Source: JBGTLU01 sp041743935 | GTDB taxonomy: Bacteria; Bacteroidota; Bacteroidia; Sphingobacteriales; Sphingobacteriaceae | NCBI GenBank assembly: GCA_041743935.1 | Contig: JBGTLU010000013.1 | Coordinates: forward strand, 1-64,000 | Direction: 5' to 3' | Length of the DNA stretch: 64,000 nucleotides | In this document: piece by piece, positions 25,809-34,888 of the stretch | How the letters are laid out: every line of letters starts with the position of its first letter | Position numbering within the stretch: position 1 is the stretch's first letter | Program-made: the position numbers and the translations under genes | The notes under the pieces: model-generated | Seen by the model: only the letters and a program-made list of their open reading frames with translations | The model's database searches: none | What the model was told of the DNA's origin: nothing

Positions 25809-27401
25809 TTAACCATTCATGGAAATTAAAAACTCTTCGTTGGATTTAGTTCCTTTCATTTGTCCTTGTAAAAATTCCATTGCTTCTTGTGGATTCATAT
25901 CGGCTAAGTGGTTTCTCAAGATCCAAATACGTTGTAGTATGTCTCTATCTAACAATAAATCGTCTCTTCTGGTACTAGATAAAATAAGATCAATGGCAGG
26001 ATAAATTCTACGGTTAGATAATTTACGATCTAATTGAAGCTCCATGTTTCCGGTACCTTTAAATTCTTCGAAAATAACTTCATCCATTTTAGAACCGGTA
26101 TCTACTAAAGCGGTAGCCAAAATGGTTAACGAACCACCATTCTCTATTTTACGAGCTGCACCAAAAAACCGTTTTGGTTTGTGTAATGCATTGGCATCAA
26201 CACCCCCTGATAAGATTTTGCCAGATGCCGGCTGTACGGTATTGTAAGCACGCGCTAATCTGGTTATAGAATCTAACAATATCACCACATCGTGTCCGCA
26301 TTCTACCAATCTTTTTGATTTTTCTAAAACGATGTTAGCAATTTTCACGTGGCGGTCAGCAGGCTCATCAAAGGTAGAAGCTACCACTTCTGCACGTACA
26401 CTTCGCGCCATATCTGTTACCTCTTCCGGGCGCTCATCAATTAGTAAAACAATTAGATAAACTTCGGGATGATTGGCTGCAATGGCATTTGCTACGTCTT
26501 TTAGTAACACAGTTTTACCAGTTTTGGGCTGTGCCACAATTAAACCACGCTGACCTTTACCTATTGGGGTAAATAAATCCATGATTCTGGTGGAGTAATT
26601 ACCTGCATCGGTAAATAAGTTTAGCTTTTCATACGGAAACAATGGGGTTAAAAAATCAAATGGCACTCTATCTCTCACTTCAGCAGGAGGCCTACCATTT
26701 ATGGTTTCAACCCTTACCAATGGGAAATATTTTTCTCCTTCTTTTGGCGGACGAATGCTTCCACGAACTGTATCTCCGGTTTTTAATCCAAAAAGCTTTA
26801 TTTGCGATTGCGATACATAAATATCATCGGGCGAACTCAAATAATTATAATCGCCTGAACGTAAAAATCCATAGCCATCGGGCATTATTTCTAAAACCCC
26901 TTCGTTTACAATCGAATTTTCAAAATCTACGGTATCTAAAATTCTAGGTTCCGAGACATTATTGCGTTGGTTACGATTCTGATTTTGGTTACGATTTTGG
27001 TTTTGATTTTGATCAAATTTTTGTTGTGGTTTTTGATCTTCGCTTACTGGATTATTTTGCGTTGGTTCAATTACCTCATTATCTTTCTCAGATGATATTT
27101 CTGATGTTGTTTCGGGTAAATCTTCCTCTATTTCTATACTGAGGTCTTCGGTAAAATCTGGTGGTAATTCTTGTTTAATTTTAGGAGGTTCGGGCTTATC
27201 CTTGCTTAGTCTTGGTCTTTTAGACTTAAAACCGTTATCTGAATTAGAATTGGATGTAGGTTTATGTCCATTTTGATTATCCAAAATGGCTTGTATAAGT
27301 TCATTCTTTTTAATCTTATCGAATTTTTCTACACCTAAATTTTGCGCAAGTTTTCGTAGTTCGCTTACCGGCTTATCATTCAATGATTGGCTGTCGTACA
27401 T
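25809..27401 (-). CDS. rho: Transcription termination factor Rho, with long N-terminal insert
   Basis: Hexameric RNA-dependent ATPase/helicase that ends transcription. A Rho_N-like helix bundle is at about 11-42, then a disordered charged segment with an Asn/Gln/Arg-rich run (130-148), the cold-shock-like primary RNA-binding domain (about 166-235), and the RecA-type ATPase with P-loop PKTGKT (292-297), followed by the Walker B motif VVILLDSITRLARAYN. At 530 residues it is about 110 longer than E. coli Rho, all from the insert. Extended N-terminal regions are known in Bacteroidota Rho, and some are reported to drive phase separation. Confidence 0.96.
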   Translation of the reverse strand: MYDSQSLNDKPVSELRKLAQNLGVEKFDKIKKNELIQAILDNQNGHKPTSNSNSDNGFKSKRPRLSKDKPEPPKIKQELPPDFTEDLSIEIEEDLPETTSEISSEKDNEVIEPTQNNPVSEDQKPQQKFDQNQNQNRNQNQNRNQRNNVSEPRILDTVDFENSIVNEGVLEIMPDGYGFLRSGDYNYLSSPDDIYVSQSQIKLFGLKTGDTVRGSIRPPKEGEKYFPLVRVETINGRPPAEVRDRVPFDFLTPLFPYEKLNLFTDAGNYSTRIMDLFTPIGKGQRGLIVAQPKTGKTVLLKDVANAIAANHPEVYLIVLLIDERPEEVTDMARSVRAEVVASTFDEPADRHVKIANIVLEKSKRLVECGHDVVILLDSITRLARAYNTVQPASGKILSGGVDANALHKPKRFFGAARKIENGGSLTILATALVDTGSKMDEVIFEEFKGTGNMELQLDRKLSNRRIYPAIDLILSSTRRDDLLLDRDILQRIWILRNHLADMNPQEAMEFLQGQMKGTKSNEEFLISMNG

Positions 27402-27572
27402 TAATAATTATTTTATTTTTAGTGAAACACAAATACAGAAAAAATGTGCAATGTTTAGCTTAACTTAATCGGTATTTGATTGATTTTTTTTGGATTTAAA
27501 TATTATGCTCGGTTAGGAGATTAGCTGAGATAACATTACAATGGTAGGCATTAAATTTAAATTGTCAAATAG

Positions 27573-27604
27573 TTTGTTAAAAAAAATCACTTTATTGTAC
27601 TTTG
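27573..27604 (+). promoter_or_regulatory. Probable promoter of the pyrF unit
   Basis: TTTG (27573-27576) and TACTTTG (27598-27604) are 21 bases apart. The -7 box has one base fewer than the consensus TAnnTTTG. It ends only 4 bases before the pyrF ATG, so transcription would start at or next to the start codon (leaderless mRNA). Confidence 0.45.
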
Positions 27605-27608
27605 CAAC

Positions 27609-28439
27609 ATGACCAAAGAGCAACTTACAGAACAAATAATAAGGAAACAGACTTTTTTATGTATAGGTCTGGATACTGATTTAGCTAAAGTTCCAAAATA
27701 CCTACTTAAATTTTCAGATCCGGTTTTTGAGTTTAATAGACAAATTATAGATGCAACCAAAGATTTTTGTGTTGCTTATAAGCCCAATACTGCATTTTAT
27801 GAGTACCGAGGTTTGGCAGGTTGGCAAAGTTTAACTTCTACTTTTAATTATATACCAAAAGATATTTTTAGCATAGCCGATGCCAAACGTGGCGACATTG
27901 GTAACACGGCAACTATGTATGCTAAGACTTTTTTCGATAAAGAAGTTTCTGGTTTTGAAGCAGATGCCGTAACTGTAGCTCCGTATATGGGAAGCGATAG
28001 TATAAAACCATTTCTGGCTTTTAAAGATAAATGGGCAATTGTTTTGGCTTTAACGTCTAACGAGGGGAGTGCAGATTTTCAGCTTCTTACTATTAAGAAT
28101 CAATTATTTTTTGAGAAAGTAATAGAAAAAATAAAAAATTGGGGTAACCCAAACAATTTGATGTTTGTAGTTGGAGCAACACAAGGGGAATATTTTCTAA
28201 AAATTAGGCAAATTATTCCGGAACATTTCCTGCTCGTACCTGGTGTAGGTGCACAAGGTGGTAGTTTAGATGAGGTAGCAAAAAATGGCATGAATAAACA
28301 ATGCGGATTGCTTGTTAATTCATCAAGATCAATAATTTTTGCATCATCAGGCGAAGATTTTGCTGATAAAGCCAGAGCAGAAGCCAAGAAATTGCAACTT
28401 CAAATGGCTATTTTGTTAGACAAATACATGGGAGGATGA
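27609..28439 (+). CDS. pyrF: Orotidine 5'-phosphate decarboxylase, type 2
   Basis: Decarboxylates OMP to UMP. The 276 residues fit the long, type 2 subfamily: FLCIGLDTDLAKVP near the start, CVAYKPNTAFYE (about 56-67), and the catalytic IADAKRGDIGNTA (about 92-104). VVGATQGEYF and GVGAQGG mark the phosphate-binding end. The gene is first of a plus-strand group and overlaps the DUF2851 gene by four bases (ATGA). Confidence 0.95.
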   Translation: MTKEQLTEQIIRKQTFLCIGLDTDLAKVPKYLLKFSDPVFEFNRQIIDATKDFCVAYKPNTAFYEYRGLAGWQSLTSTFNYIPKDIFSIADAKRGDIGNTATMYAKTFFDKEVSGFEADAVTVAPYMGSDSIKPFLAFKDKWAIVLALTSNEGSADFQLLTIKNQLFFEKVIEKIKNWGNPNNLMFVVGATQGEYFLKIRQIIPEHFLLVPGVGAQGGSLDEVAKNGMNKQCGLLVNSSRSIIFASSGEDFADKARAEAKKLQLQMAILLDKYMGG

Positions 28440-29698
28440 ACGAAGATTTGCTTCATTATCTTTGGAAATTTAGGCTGTTTACTACTACCCAGCTAGCCAT
28501 TACCACGGGTGAAGAAATCAGAATCATTCAGACAGGAACACATAATACCGATGCCGGCCCCGATTTTTTTAATGCTCGTATAAATATTGGGGATAAAACA
28601 TGGGTGGGTAATGTAGAGATTCATTTAAAATCTTCGGATTGGAAACGCCATAAGCATCATCAAGACAGGGCATACCAAAACGTTATTCTACATGTGGTAC
28701 AAGAAGAAGATGAGGTGCTTTTTTATGCGGATGGTAATAGAATTCCAACTTTAGAACTGAAAAATATTATCCCAAAAAATATCTTTATGCTGTATCAAAA
28801 TTTTATTCATTCAAATCAAAAAATACCATGCGAAGCACATTTTAAAGAGGTTGATTTATTTGTAGTAGATCAGTGGCTGAGCAGATTAGCAATTGAACGA
28901 TTAGAATTTAAAATGGAACCAATATTTATTAGATTAAATGCATCTAAATTTAATTGGGAACAGGTTTTTTATGAGTTTATGGCAAGAGGTTTCGGGTTTA
29001 ATACCAATGCTGAACCTTTTGAGCTATTATCTAAATCTATTCCGCATGAAATATTAGGGAAACATAAAAATAGTCTCTTTCAGATAGAGGCCTTACTTTT
29101 TGGCCAATCTGGGTTAAATTTTGGGATCGATGATTATAGCGAGAAACTTAAAAAAGAGTATGTATTTCTGGCTCATAAATATAATCTAAAACCATTACCT
29201 GGTTCTGTTTGGAAATTTTTAAGATTACGACCTGCAAATTTTCCTACCATTCGCATAGCTCAATTTGCTGCTTTAGTTCATCGTTCTAATCATTTATTTT
29301 CTACTGTTTTGGAACAAAAGGATCTTGAAAAATTAATTCAATATTTTGAATTGCAAGCATCTGATTATTGGGATACGCATTATCAATTTGATTCTATTTC
29401 TAATAAAAAAACAAAATTTTTAGGCAAAACGGCAATTAATTTACTGCTTATTAATGTAGTGGTACCCTTTATTTTTACGTATGGTAAAGTGCATAATGAT
29501 GAATTAATCACAGTGCGAGCATTGAGATTATTAGAAATGATTTCGCCCGAAAAGAATACCGTTACTAACTTGTTTTCAGAATTAGGGTTTAAATCTCAAT
29601 CTGCTTTACACAGTCAATCTATGCTTCAGTTGAAAAGATTTTATTGCGAACGTAAAAAATGCTTAAATTGCGCAATAGGAAACAAAATTTTACATTAA
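28436..29698 (+). CDS. DUF2851 family protein
   Basis: A 420-residue cytoplasmic protein of unknown function, family DUF2851, common in Bacteroidota. The start EDLLHYLWKF and the conserved GTHNTDAGPDFFNARI (about 36-51), then WVGNVEIHLKSSDWKRH (about 57-73), are diagnostic. The D-x-G-P-D and E-I-H pattern followed by a lysine resembles the acid/Lys arrangement of PD-(D/E)xK nucleases, but that is only my inference. Near the C-terminus is a cysteine cluster, CERKKCLNCAIGN, which may bind metal. It is translationally coupled to pyrF. Confidence 0.85.
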   Translation: MNEDLLHYLWKFRLFTTTQLAITTGEEIRIIQTGTHNTDAGPDFFNARINIGDKTWVGNVEIHLKSSDWKRHKHHQDRAYQNVILHVVQEEDEVLFYADGNRIPTLELKNIIPKNIFMLYQNFIHSNQKIPCEAHFKEVDLFVVDQWLSRLAIERLEFKMEPIFIRLNASKFNWEQVFYEFMARGFGFNTNAEPFELLSKSIPHEILGKHKNSLFQIEALLFGQSGLNFGIDDYSEKLKKEYVFLAHKYNLKPLPGSVWKFLRLRPANFPTIRIAQFAALVHRSNHLFSTVLEQKDLEKLIQYFELQASDYWDTHYQFDSISNKKTKFLGKTAINLLLINVVVPFIFTYGKVHNDELITVRALRLLEMISPEKNTVTNLFSELGFKSQSALHSQSMLQLKRFYCERKKCLNCAIGNKILH

Positions 29699-29705
29699 TC
29701 TATCC

Positions 29706-29924
29706 ATGCAACACATTATTAGTTTTTTTGAGAGGCAATCTTTTGGGGTAAGCACTTATTTGGCAGAAAAATTTAATTTTTCTATTTCTAAAGTAAGATT
29801 ATTCTTTATTTATTCTTCCTTTTTAGCGGTTGGTTTCCCTATCATTGTTTATCTTTTGGCTGCAATAGTTTTAGATATTCGCGGGTATTTTAAGCAGCGC
29901 AGGAGTGACATTTGGGAAATGTAA
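29706..29924 (+). CDS. Small PspC-like membrane protein
   Basis: A 72-residue protein with the PspC-domain pattern: an amphipathic start (FFERQSFGVSTYLAEKFNFSISKVRLFFIYSS) and one membrane helix (about 30-58). PspC proteins act in the envelope stress (phage-shock) response of other bacteria, but no other psp gene is seen here, so only the domain is claimed. It lies 7 bases after the DUF2851 gene and is probably co-transcribed. Confidence 0.75.
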   Translation: MQHIISFFERQSFGVSTYLAEKFNFSISKVRLFFIYSSFLAVGFPIIVYLLAAIVLDIRGYFKQRRSDIWEM

Positions 29925-29935
29925 CCTAAAACGCA

Positions 29936-30406
29936 ATGAATACAAACGAACAAGTCATCCACACGTTTTATTCTGCTTTTCAGTCAAAAGATTATAAAAC
30001 CATGCAGCAATGCTATGCAGATGATGCTACATTTTCTGATCCGGTTTTTACAAATTTAGATGCAAATGCAGTTAGGGCTATGTGGGAAATGTTCTGTTTG
30101 CGATCTAAATCTTTAGATATTCAGTTTAAAAATGTATCAGCAGGGGATACAAAAGGCTCCGCAACTTGGATAGCTACCTATGTTTTTTCTGCAACTGGTA
30201 ATAAAGTAGTAAATACAATAACTGCCAATTTTGCTTTTTTGGACGGGAAAATAACAACCCATAAAGATAATTTTAGTTTTTATAATTGGGCAAAACAAGC
30301 CATGGGGCTACCCGGTATTATACTTGGTTGGACACCCTTGGTTAAAAGTAAAGTAAGGAAAATGGCGAATAAGAGTCTAATGGATTTTATAAGTCGTAAA
30401 ATATAA
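29936..30406 (+). CDS. NTF2-like (SnoaL-type) protein
   Basis: A 156-residue cone-shaped NTF2-like fold protein. The typical start EQVIHTFYSAFQSKDYKTMQQCYADDATFSDPVF (shown here in part: FYSAFQSKDY, CYADDATFSDP) and the later FAFLDGKITTHKDNFSF strand pattern are visible. Members bind small molecules or act as isomerases/hydrolases; the substrate is not readable. It is convergent with the glycosyltransferase gene, 2 bases apart, without a terminator. Confidence 0.82.
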   Translation: MNTNEQVIHTFYSAFQSKDYKTMQQCYADDATFSDPVFTNLDANAVRAMWEMFCLRSKSLDIQFKNVSAGDTKGSATWIATYVFSATGNKVVNTITANFAFLDGKITTHKDNFSFYNWAKQAMGLPGIILGWTPLVKSKVRKMANKSLMDFISRKI

Positions 30407-30408
30407 AA

Positions 30409-31095
30409 TCAGATTAATTTAAATATGGTGGTGATTATTTTATAACCCGCCATAATGGTTCCTTTAACCGTACCCGAAACCTTAGAAACCCCAATACGTT
30501 TGCGATAATCTACTGCTACTTCGGTACAGTTTAATTTTAGTTTTGCAGCTTTTACTTGCATTTCTACTGTCCATCCGTAATCTCTGTCTTTCATGTCTAT
30601 TTTTTTCAGTGCCTCGTATTTAATTGCTCTAAATGGCCCTAAATCAGTAAAATGATAGTTGTAGATGGTTCGGATTAAAAATGTGGCTAACCAATTTCCA
30701 AAAACTTGTTGTGGTGTCATGGACCCTTTGTCTTTTTTCCCTAAAGCTCGCGAACCAATTACTAAATCCATGTTTTGGTGGATGATTGGGTATACTAAAT
30801 CGTGTAATTGCTCGGGATAATCAGAATAATCTCCATCAATAAAAACCACAATATGTGGTTTAATGGTCATTTCATCAACATAACTAATTCCCTTTAAGCA
30901 AGCAGCACCATAACCACTTTCTGTTTCGGTAAGTACAGTTGCGCCGGCATTTTTTGCTTCTAATAAAGTATTATCTGAGGAATTGTTATTCACCACAATA
31001 ATTTCTTCAACGCTATCCGGAATTGCCAAAATAACTTTGCCAATGGATTTTTCTTCGTTGTAAGCGGGGATGATAACTACAATTTTATTTTGCAC
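30409..31095 (-). CDS. Family 2 glycosyltransferase, DPM1-like
   Basis: A 228-residue GT-A glycosyltransferase of the polyprenyl-phosphate sugar synthase type. It shows IPAYNEEKSIGK (9-20), an acidic pair in VVNNNSSDNT, the metal site FIDGDYSDYPEQ (about 86-97) and a hydrophobic C-terminal segment but no clear membrane anchor. It should transfer a sugar from a nucleotide donor to a lipid phosphate. It is the last gene of a three-gene unit after the FAD oxidoreductase and the polyferredoxin, with gaps of 7 and 2 bases. A link between glycosylation and the redox pair is not obvious. Confidence 0.88.
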   Translation of the reverse strand: MQNKIVVIIPAYNEEKSIGKVILAIPDSVEEIIVVNNNSSDNTLLEAKNAGATVLTETESGYGAACLKGISYVDEMTIKPHIVVFIDGDYSDYPEQLHDLVYPIIHQNMDLVIGSRALGKKDKGSMTPQQVFGNWLATFLIRTIYNYHFTDLGPFRAIKYEALKKIDMKDRDYGWTVEMQVKAAKLKLNCTEVAVDYRKRIGVSKVSGTVKGTIMAGYKIITTIFKLI

Positions 31096-31102
31096 GATGA
31101 AA

Positions 31103-32635
31103 TTATAAATCTTCCGGACGGATGTAAGGAGCTAAACGATTACTTGGGTCGGCATTTTCTAATTTAAGTACACCCCTAGGGCATACTGCAGCACATACAC
31201 CACAACCTACACAAGATGAACGAACAATATTTTCTCCTCGTTGTGCATACCACCGTACATCTATTCCCATTTCGCAATAAGTAGAGCAGTTTCCGCACGA
31301 TATACATTGTCCGCCATTGGTAGTTATTCTAAAACGAGATTTGAAACGTTGTACTAATCCTAAATAAGCTGCAAGCGGACAACCAAAACGGCACCAAACC
31401 CTGTTTCCCATGAAGGGATAAAAACCGGTACCAACCGCACCCGAAAAGATGAATCCGATAAGAAATCCATAGTTTTCTCTTATTTTGTAAGAATCAATTC
31501 CAATGAATTTATTCTCTCCGGTAAAAAAAGTATAAAGTACTGCAGTTGTCATCAACACAACAAAAACCAAAACACCATGAACTAAATACCGTTCTATTTT
31601 CCATGCTTTTAATGATTTGTCTGAAAGCTGACGATAAGGGTCGCCTAACGTTTCGGCTAAACCTCCACAACCGCAAACCCAAGAGCAATACCATCTTTTT
31701 CCATAAAAATAAACTAAAACGGGTACTCCAATCAAGAAAAGTGCAATACCCCAACCAAACATCCAATAGCCTAATGTTCCGGCACTTATAAATTCATTAA
31801 TTCTATAATCAAAAAAGAAAGTATAATCCAACGGCCACATGTTCTTTAAATCCATGCTAGGCATGCTTAGTTTAGACATCAAATTGGGTAAAATAAATGC
31901 CAAGGACAATTGGAAAAACACGACAGATCCGGTTCTTATCATTTGGTATTTATTGTGGCGATATTTTATGAACATTCTTACCCCCATTACCATCATCACA
32001 AGGGTGTACATGGTACCATATAAAAACCATTGTGTAGCAGGGGAGCCACTTAAAGCGTAGCTTAAAGGATCTAATAAAAGTACCCAATTGGTTATGTATT
32101 CGGGGAATTTATATAGAAATATGTAGAAAACAATTAATCCGGTTCCGATGATAATACCAATCCAACCCCGGTTTGTAGCAGCGTTGTGATAAATACCATT
32201 ATTCTTTATGCCCGGAAGTCCTAATGTTTTTATAGTAGGCAAAATGTACAATAATCCACCTAGGCAAGTAAAAACAAAACTGATCAAAAATAATATACCT
32301 AAGTTTTCAGTAAGAAAACCTACACTAGCATTTTTTACAATAGGGAAGGTGTAATTATCATAAATTACTTTATCCCACTCTTGATTGGCTTTAAATTGTT
32401 CATTTATCGCATTAAAAGCAACATTAAAATCTCGGATGAAGCTAAATTTAGATGTATATTCTTCATCTAACATGTTGGCCACTGCTGGTTTTATTAGTTC
32501 TAGATGTTCCGTTTTAGTAATAGTTGATGCTAATACATCTTCCGTTAAACGGTAATTACTCATGCTTAAGCTGCCAATAAATATTGCTAAACTTATAATG
32601 AATATTGCTAAACCTATTTTTTGGATTGCTATCAT
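31103..32635 (-). CDS. Membrane-bound 4Fe-4S protein (NapH/CcoG/NosR-like polyferredoxin)
   Basis: A 510-residue inner-membrane protein with about six to seven membrane segments and cysteine motifs in two sets. Membrane-boundary motifs YCSWVCGCGG (about 317-326) and WCRFGCPLAA (about 405-414) resemble the CxxxC-P motifs of NapH/NosR. Two ferredoxin-type clusters follow: CISCGNCSTYCEMG (about 434-447) and CVGCGVCAAVCPRG (about 467-480). It should pass electrons across or along the membrane. The FAD oxidoreductase gene ends 2 bases upstream, so it is the likely electron donor. The final acceptor is not known. Confidence 0.88.
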   Translation of the reverse strand: MIAIQKIGLAIFIISLAIFIGSLSMSNYRLTEDVLASTITKTEHLELIKPAVANMLDEEYTSKFSFIRDFNVAFNAINEQFKANQEWDKVIYDNYTFPIVKNASVGFLTENLGILFLISFVFTCLGGLLYILPTIKTLGLPGIKNNGIYHNAATNRGWIGIIIGTGLIVFYIFLYKFPEYITNWVLLLDPLSYALSGSPATQWFLYGTMYTLVMMVMGVRMFIKYRHNKYQMIRTGSVVFFQLSLAFILPNLMSKLSMPSMDLKNMWPLDYTFFFDYRINEFISAGTLGYWMFGWGIALFLIGVPVLVYFYGKRWYCSWVCGCGGLAETLGDPYRQLSDKSLKAWKIERYLVHGVLVFVVLMTTAVLYTFFTGENKFIGIDSYKIRENYGFLIGFIFSGAVGTGFYPFMGNRVWCRFGCPLAAYLGLVQRFKSRFRITTNGGQCISCGNCSTYCEMGIDVRWYAQRGENIVRSSCVGCGVCAAVCPRGVLKLENADPSNRLAPYIRPEDL

Positions 32636-32637
32636 GA

Positions 32638-33963
32638 TTAATTAAGGAGGTTTATTGAGAATTTTTTTCTTTTCTGTTGGATGTTGTAATTAGGATACGC
32701 ATTATTCCAAGCATCCAAGATGTCTGAATAGTAATTGGTATAAAACTCCGGATCAAAAAAACCTTCTTTTAAGTTTTGCATAACATGTTCAACGGTTTTT
32801 TCTTCCCTTATAAACTTATCTGCAGTTACTTGGCGGTATCTCATCCCAAAAAAATTAAACCCTATTATTTTAAAATCAGTAGTAAATACTAATCTGAAGC
32901 AAATTTCTTTATCAGGGTGTTCCCAATAAAACGTTTGTTCTCCTTCTCTTGGTTTGTTGTAAACAAATCCGTAGGTCTGGTATTCTACATCGAAAAACTT
33001 AGCCGAATTAAACCAAATTCCTCTTTCGTATTTCGTTCTTTTACCACAAATGGTTTTTGCTAAAGCCTCAGCTTGTATTTTTCCGGTATACCATAATTGC
33101 TCAACTGGTGGGTGACCGGGCTTGGGGTTGCGGAATTGGGCGCAATCTCCCAAAGCATATATGTCTTCTATGTTAGTTTCGAGGTATTCATTTACCAAAA
33201 TGCCTCGTTGAGATTCAATTTCGCTGTCTTTCACCAGTTGAATGTTGGGAGATACACCGGCAGTTAATCCAACTAACTGGCATTTTATGGTTTCGCCAGT
33301 TGATGTTATTACTGCTTTTGCACGCCCATTTTCATCACTTATAATCTCTTTTAATTCGGTTTCTAATCGTAAATCAATTCCATTTTTACGAATATGCTTA
33401 CCAATTAATTCGGCTTCTTCATCGGGTAAAATATTATTCCAATACTTGCTTTCTCTCACCAAGAAAGTAGTAGGAATATGTCTGGAGTGGAGCATTTCTG
33501 CTAACTCTATGCCTATCAATCCACCTCCAACAATCACTGCACGGTTTACTTGATTGGTATTTCTTTCTAGTAATTCTAAATCTTGGTAAGAGTAAAGACC
33601 CTGCACACCCTCTAAATCTTGTCCCGGCCAACCGAACTTATTAGAAACAGAACCAGTAGCGAGTACCAACTTATCATAGGTAATATCATCTCGGTTTTGT
33701 AGAGTAATTTTTTTGGTTTTAGGGTGGATGGTAATAACGTGATCTTTTATTAGGTTAATACGATTTTTCATCCAAAACCAATCTTCATAGGGTTTAGTGT
33801 GTTCGTATTTCATATGCCCCATGTAGATATACATTAGAGCTGTTCTGGAGAAAAAATGTTCTGTTTCTGAGGATATTACCGTGATGGTATGGTCACTTAA
33901 TTTTCGAATATGTCTTGCCGTAGTGATACCAGATACTCCATTACCGATGATAACTATATGCAT
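32638..33963 (-). CDS. FAD/NAD(P)-dependent oxidoreductase
   Basis: A 441-residue pyridine-nucleotide-disulfide-type oxidoreductase. The FAD-binding GNGVSG (7-12) and the second dinucleotide motif VIVGGGLIGIELAE (about 144-157) are clear, as is the FAD contact ALGDCAQF (about 271-278). The arrangement resembles the NirB/rubredoxin-reductase branch. A long C-terminal region (about 330-441) has no family motif that I recognise. It heads a unit with the polyferredoxin and glycosyltransferase, after a bidirectional terminator, and probably feeds electrons from NAD(P)H to the polyferredoxin. Confidence 0.88.
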   Translation of the reverse strand: MHIVIIGNGVSGITTARHIRKLSDHTITVISSETEHFFSRTALMYIYMGHMKYEHTKPYEDWFWMKNRINLIKDHVITIHPKTKKITLQNRDDITYDKLVLATGSVSNKFGWPGQDLEGVQGLYSYQDLELLERNTNQVNRAVIVGGGLIGIELAEMLHSRHIPTTFLVRESKYWNNILPDEEAELIGKHIRKNGIDLRLETELKEIISDENGRAKAVITSTGETIKCQLVGLTAGVSPNIQLVKDSEIESQRGILVNEYLETNIEDIYALGDCAQFRNPKPGHPPVEQLWYTGKIQAEALAKTICGKRTKYERGIWFNSAKFFDVEYQTYGFVYNKPREGEQTFYWEHPDKEICFRLVFTTDFKIIGFNFFGMRYRQVTADKFIREEKTVEHVMQNLKEGFFDPEFYTNYYSDILDAWNNAYPNYNIQQKRKKFSINLLN

Positions 33964-34029
33964 CTTTATTTTTTCAACTAATTACGATATTTAATCTGAG
34001 ATAGTGTTGTAAAAATACATTTAAATAAA

Positions 34030-34063
34030 AAAAACGATTGTCGGTATTCTGACAATCGTTTTT
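34030..34063 (-). terminator. Terminator of the DUF547 unit
   Basis: AAAAACGATTGTC and GACAATCGTTTTT form a perfect 13-bp stem around an 8-base loop, 21 bases past the DUF547 stop codon. A T-run is present on both strands, so it can act either way. It separates the DM13/DUF547 genes from the FAD oxidoreductase unit. Confidence 0.9.
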
Positions 34064-34083
34064 AGCAACCTTATTAATTAACT

Positions 34084-34839
34084 TTATTTCACTTCGTTTA
34101 AATTCCAGTCGTACTCTAAGAAAGTAACTTTGGCGTTTTGATTGATTTCAACTTTTGAATATTTATTTAAATAATCAATCAGAGTTCCGTTTTTGGTAAA
34201 ATCTTTTGTGTACCAATTAAATATGTTAGATAATTGAACAGCATTCACTGTAATCTTGTTGTGTGTACTGTTGTTCACAAACTCTTTAGCTAGTTGCTCC
34301 ATGCGTGCTTCTACATTTTCAGGAGTAAAAGCTTCGTTTAGTAAACGTGGACAAGAGTATGAAGCACAATTGATGGCAAAGTGAATTCTAGGTTCATCAA
34401 AGTCTTTCATCAAAATTCCATTTTCAACTCCGTGTAATGTCATGTTTCTGCCATTTATGCGGTATCTGAAATTGGTTACCCAAATTTGTTTATCACCCAG
34501 TATTGAGCGGAAAGTACCTGCTTCGCGAATATCTTTAATGCTTTTTACAGGATAATTACGTGCTACAAAATCAATGGTAAATGCATTGTAAACGTTAATC
34601 CAAAATACCAATTGATCTTTTTTGGGTAATTTATTTACTTTAACGGTACCTAAGTATTGTAAGAAATTATCTAATTCTTTTTGATCTTTCTTAAACCCTT
34701 TATAATCTACCAATCCACTGGCTTTTACGTGTTTCTTCAATAATTTATCCCATGCACTGTAGTCCACTTTTTGGGCGAAAGCGCTTCCGGAAAATAGAAT
34801 TCCGAAAGTTATTATCAGACTTAGTATTATTTTTTTCAT
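34084..34839 (-). CDS. Secreted DUF547 protein
   Basis: A 251-residue protein with a signal peptide (1-22, cleaved after SAFA) and a DUF547 domain. Family landmarks are LVFWINVYNAFTIDFVARNYPVKS (here LVFWINVYNAFT at about 82-93), TLHGVEN (about 133-139) and the FAINCASYSCPRL motif (about 153-165). The cysteine-containing FAINCASxSCP is the most conserved part and has the look of an active site. Function is unknown. The DM13 lipoprotein gene lies 49 bases upstream. Confidence 0.88.
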   Translation of the reverse strand: MKKIILSLIITFGILFSGSAFAQKVDYSAWDKLLKKHVKASGLVDYKGFKKDQKELDNFLQYLGTVKVNKLPKKDQLVFWINVYNAFTIDFVARNYPVKSIKDIREAGTFRSILGDKQIWVTNFRYRINGRNMTLHGVENGILMKDFDEPRIHFAINCASYSCPRLLNEAFTPENVEARMEQLAKEFVNNSTHNKITVNAVQLSNIFNWYTKDFTKNGTLIDYLNKYSKVEINQNAKVTFLEYDWNLNEVK

Positions 34840-34888
34840 AATTTACTTGTTTGAACACATATACGTCAATAATCGTTCCATGGTTTAT

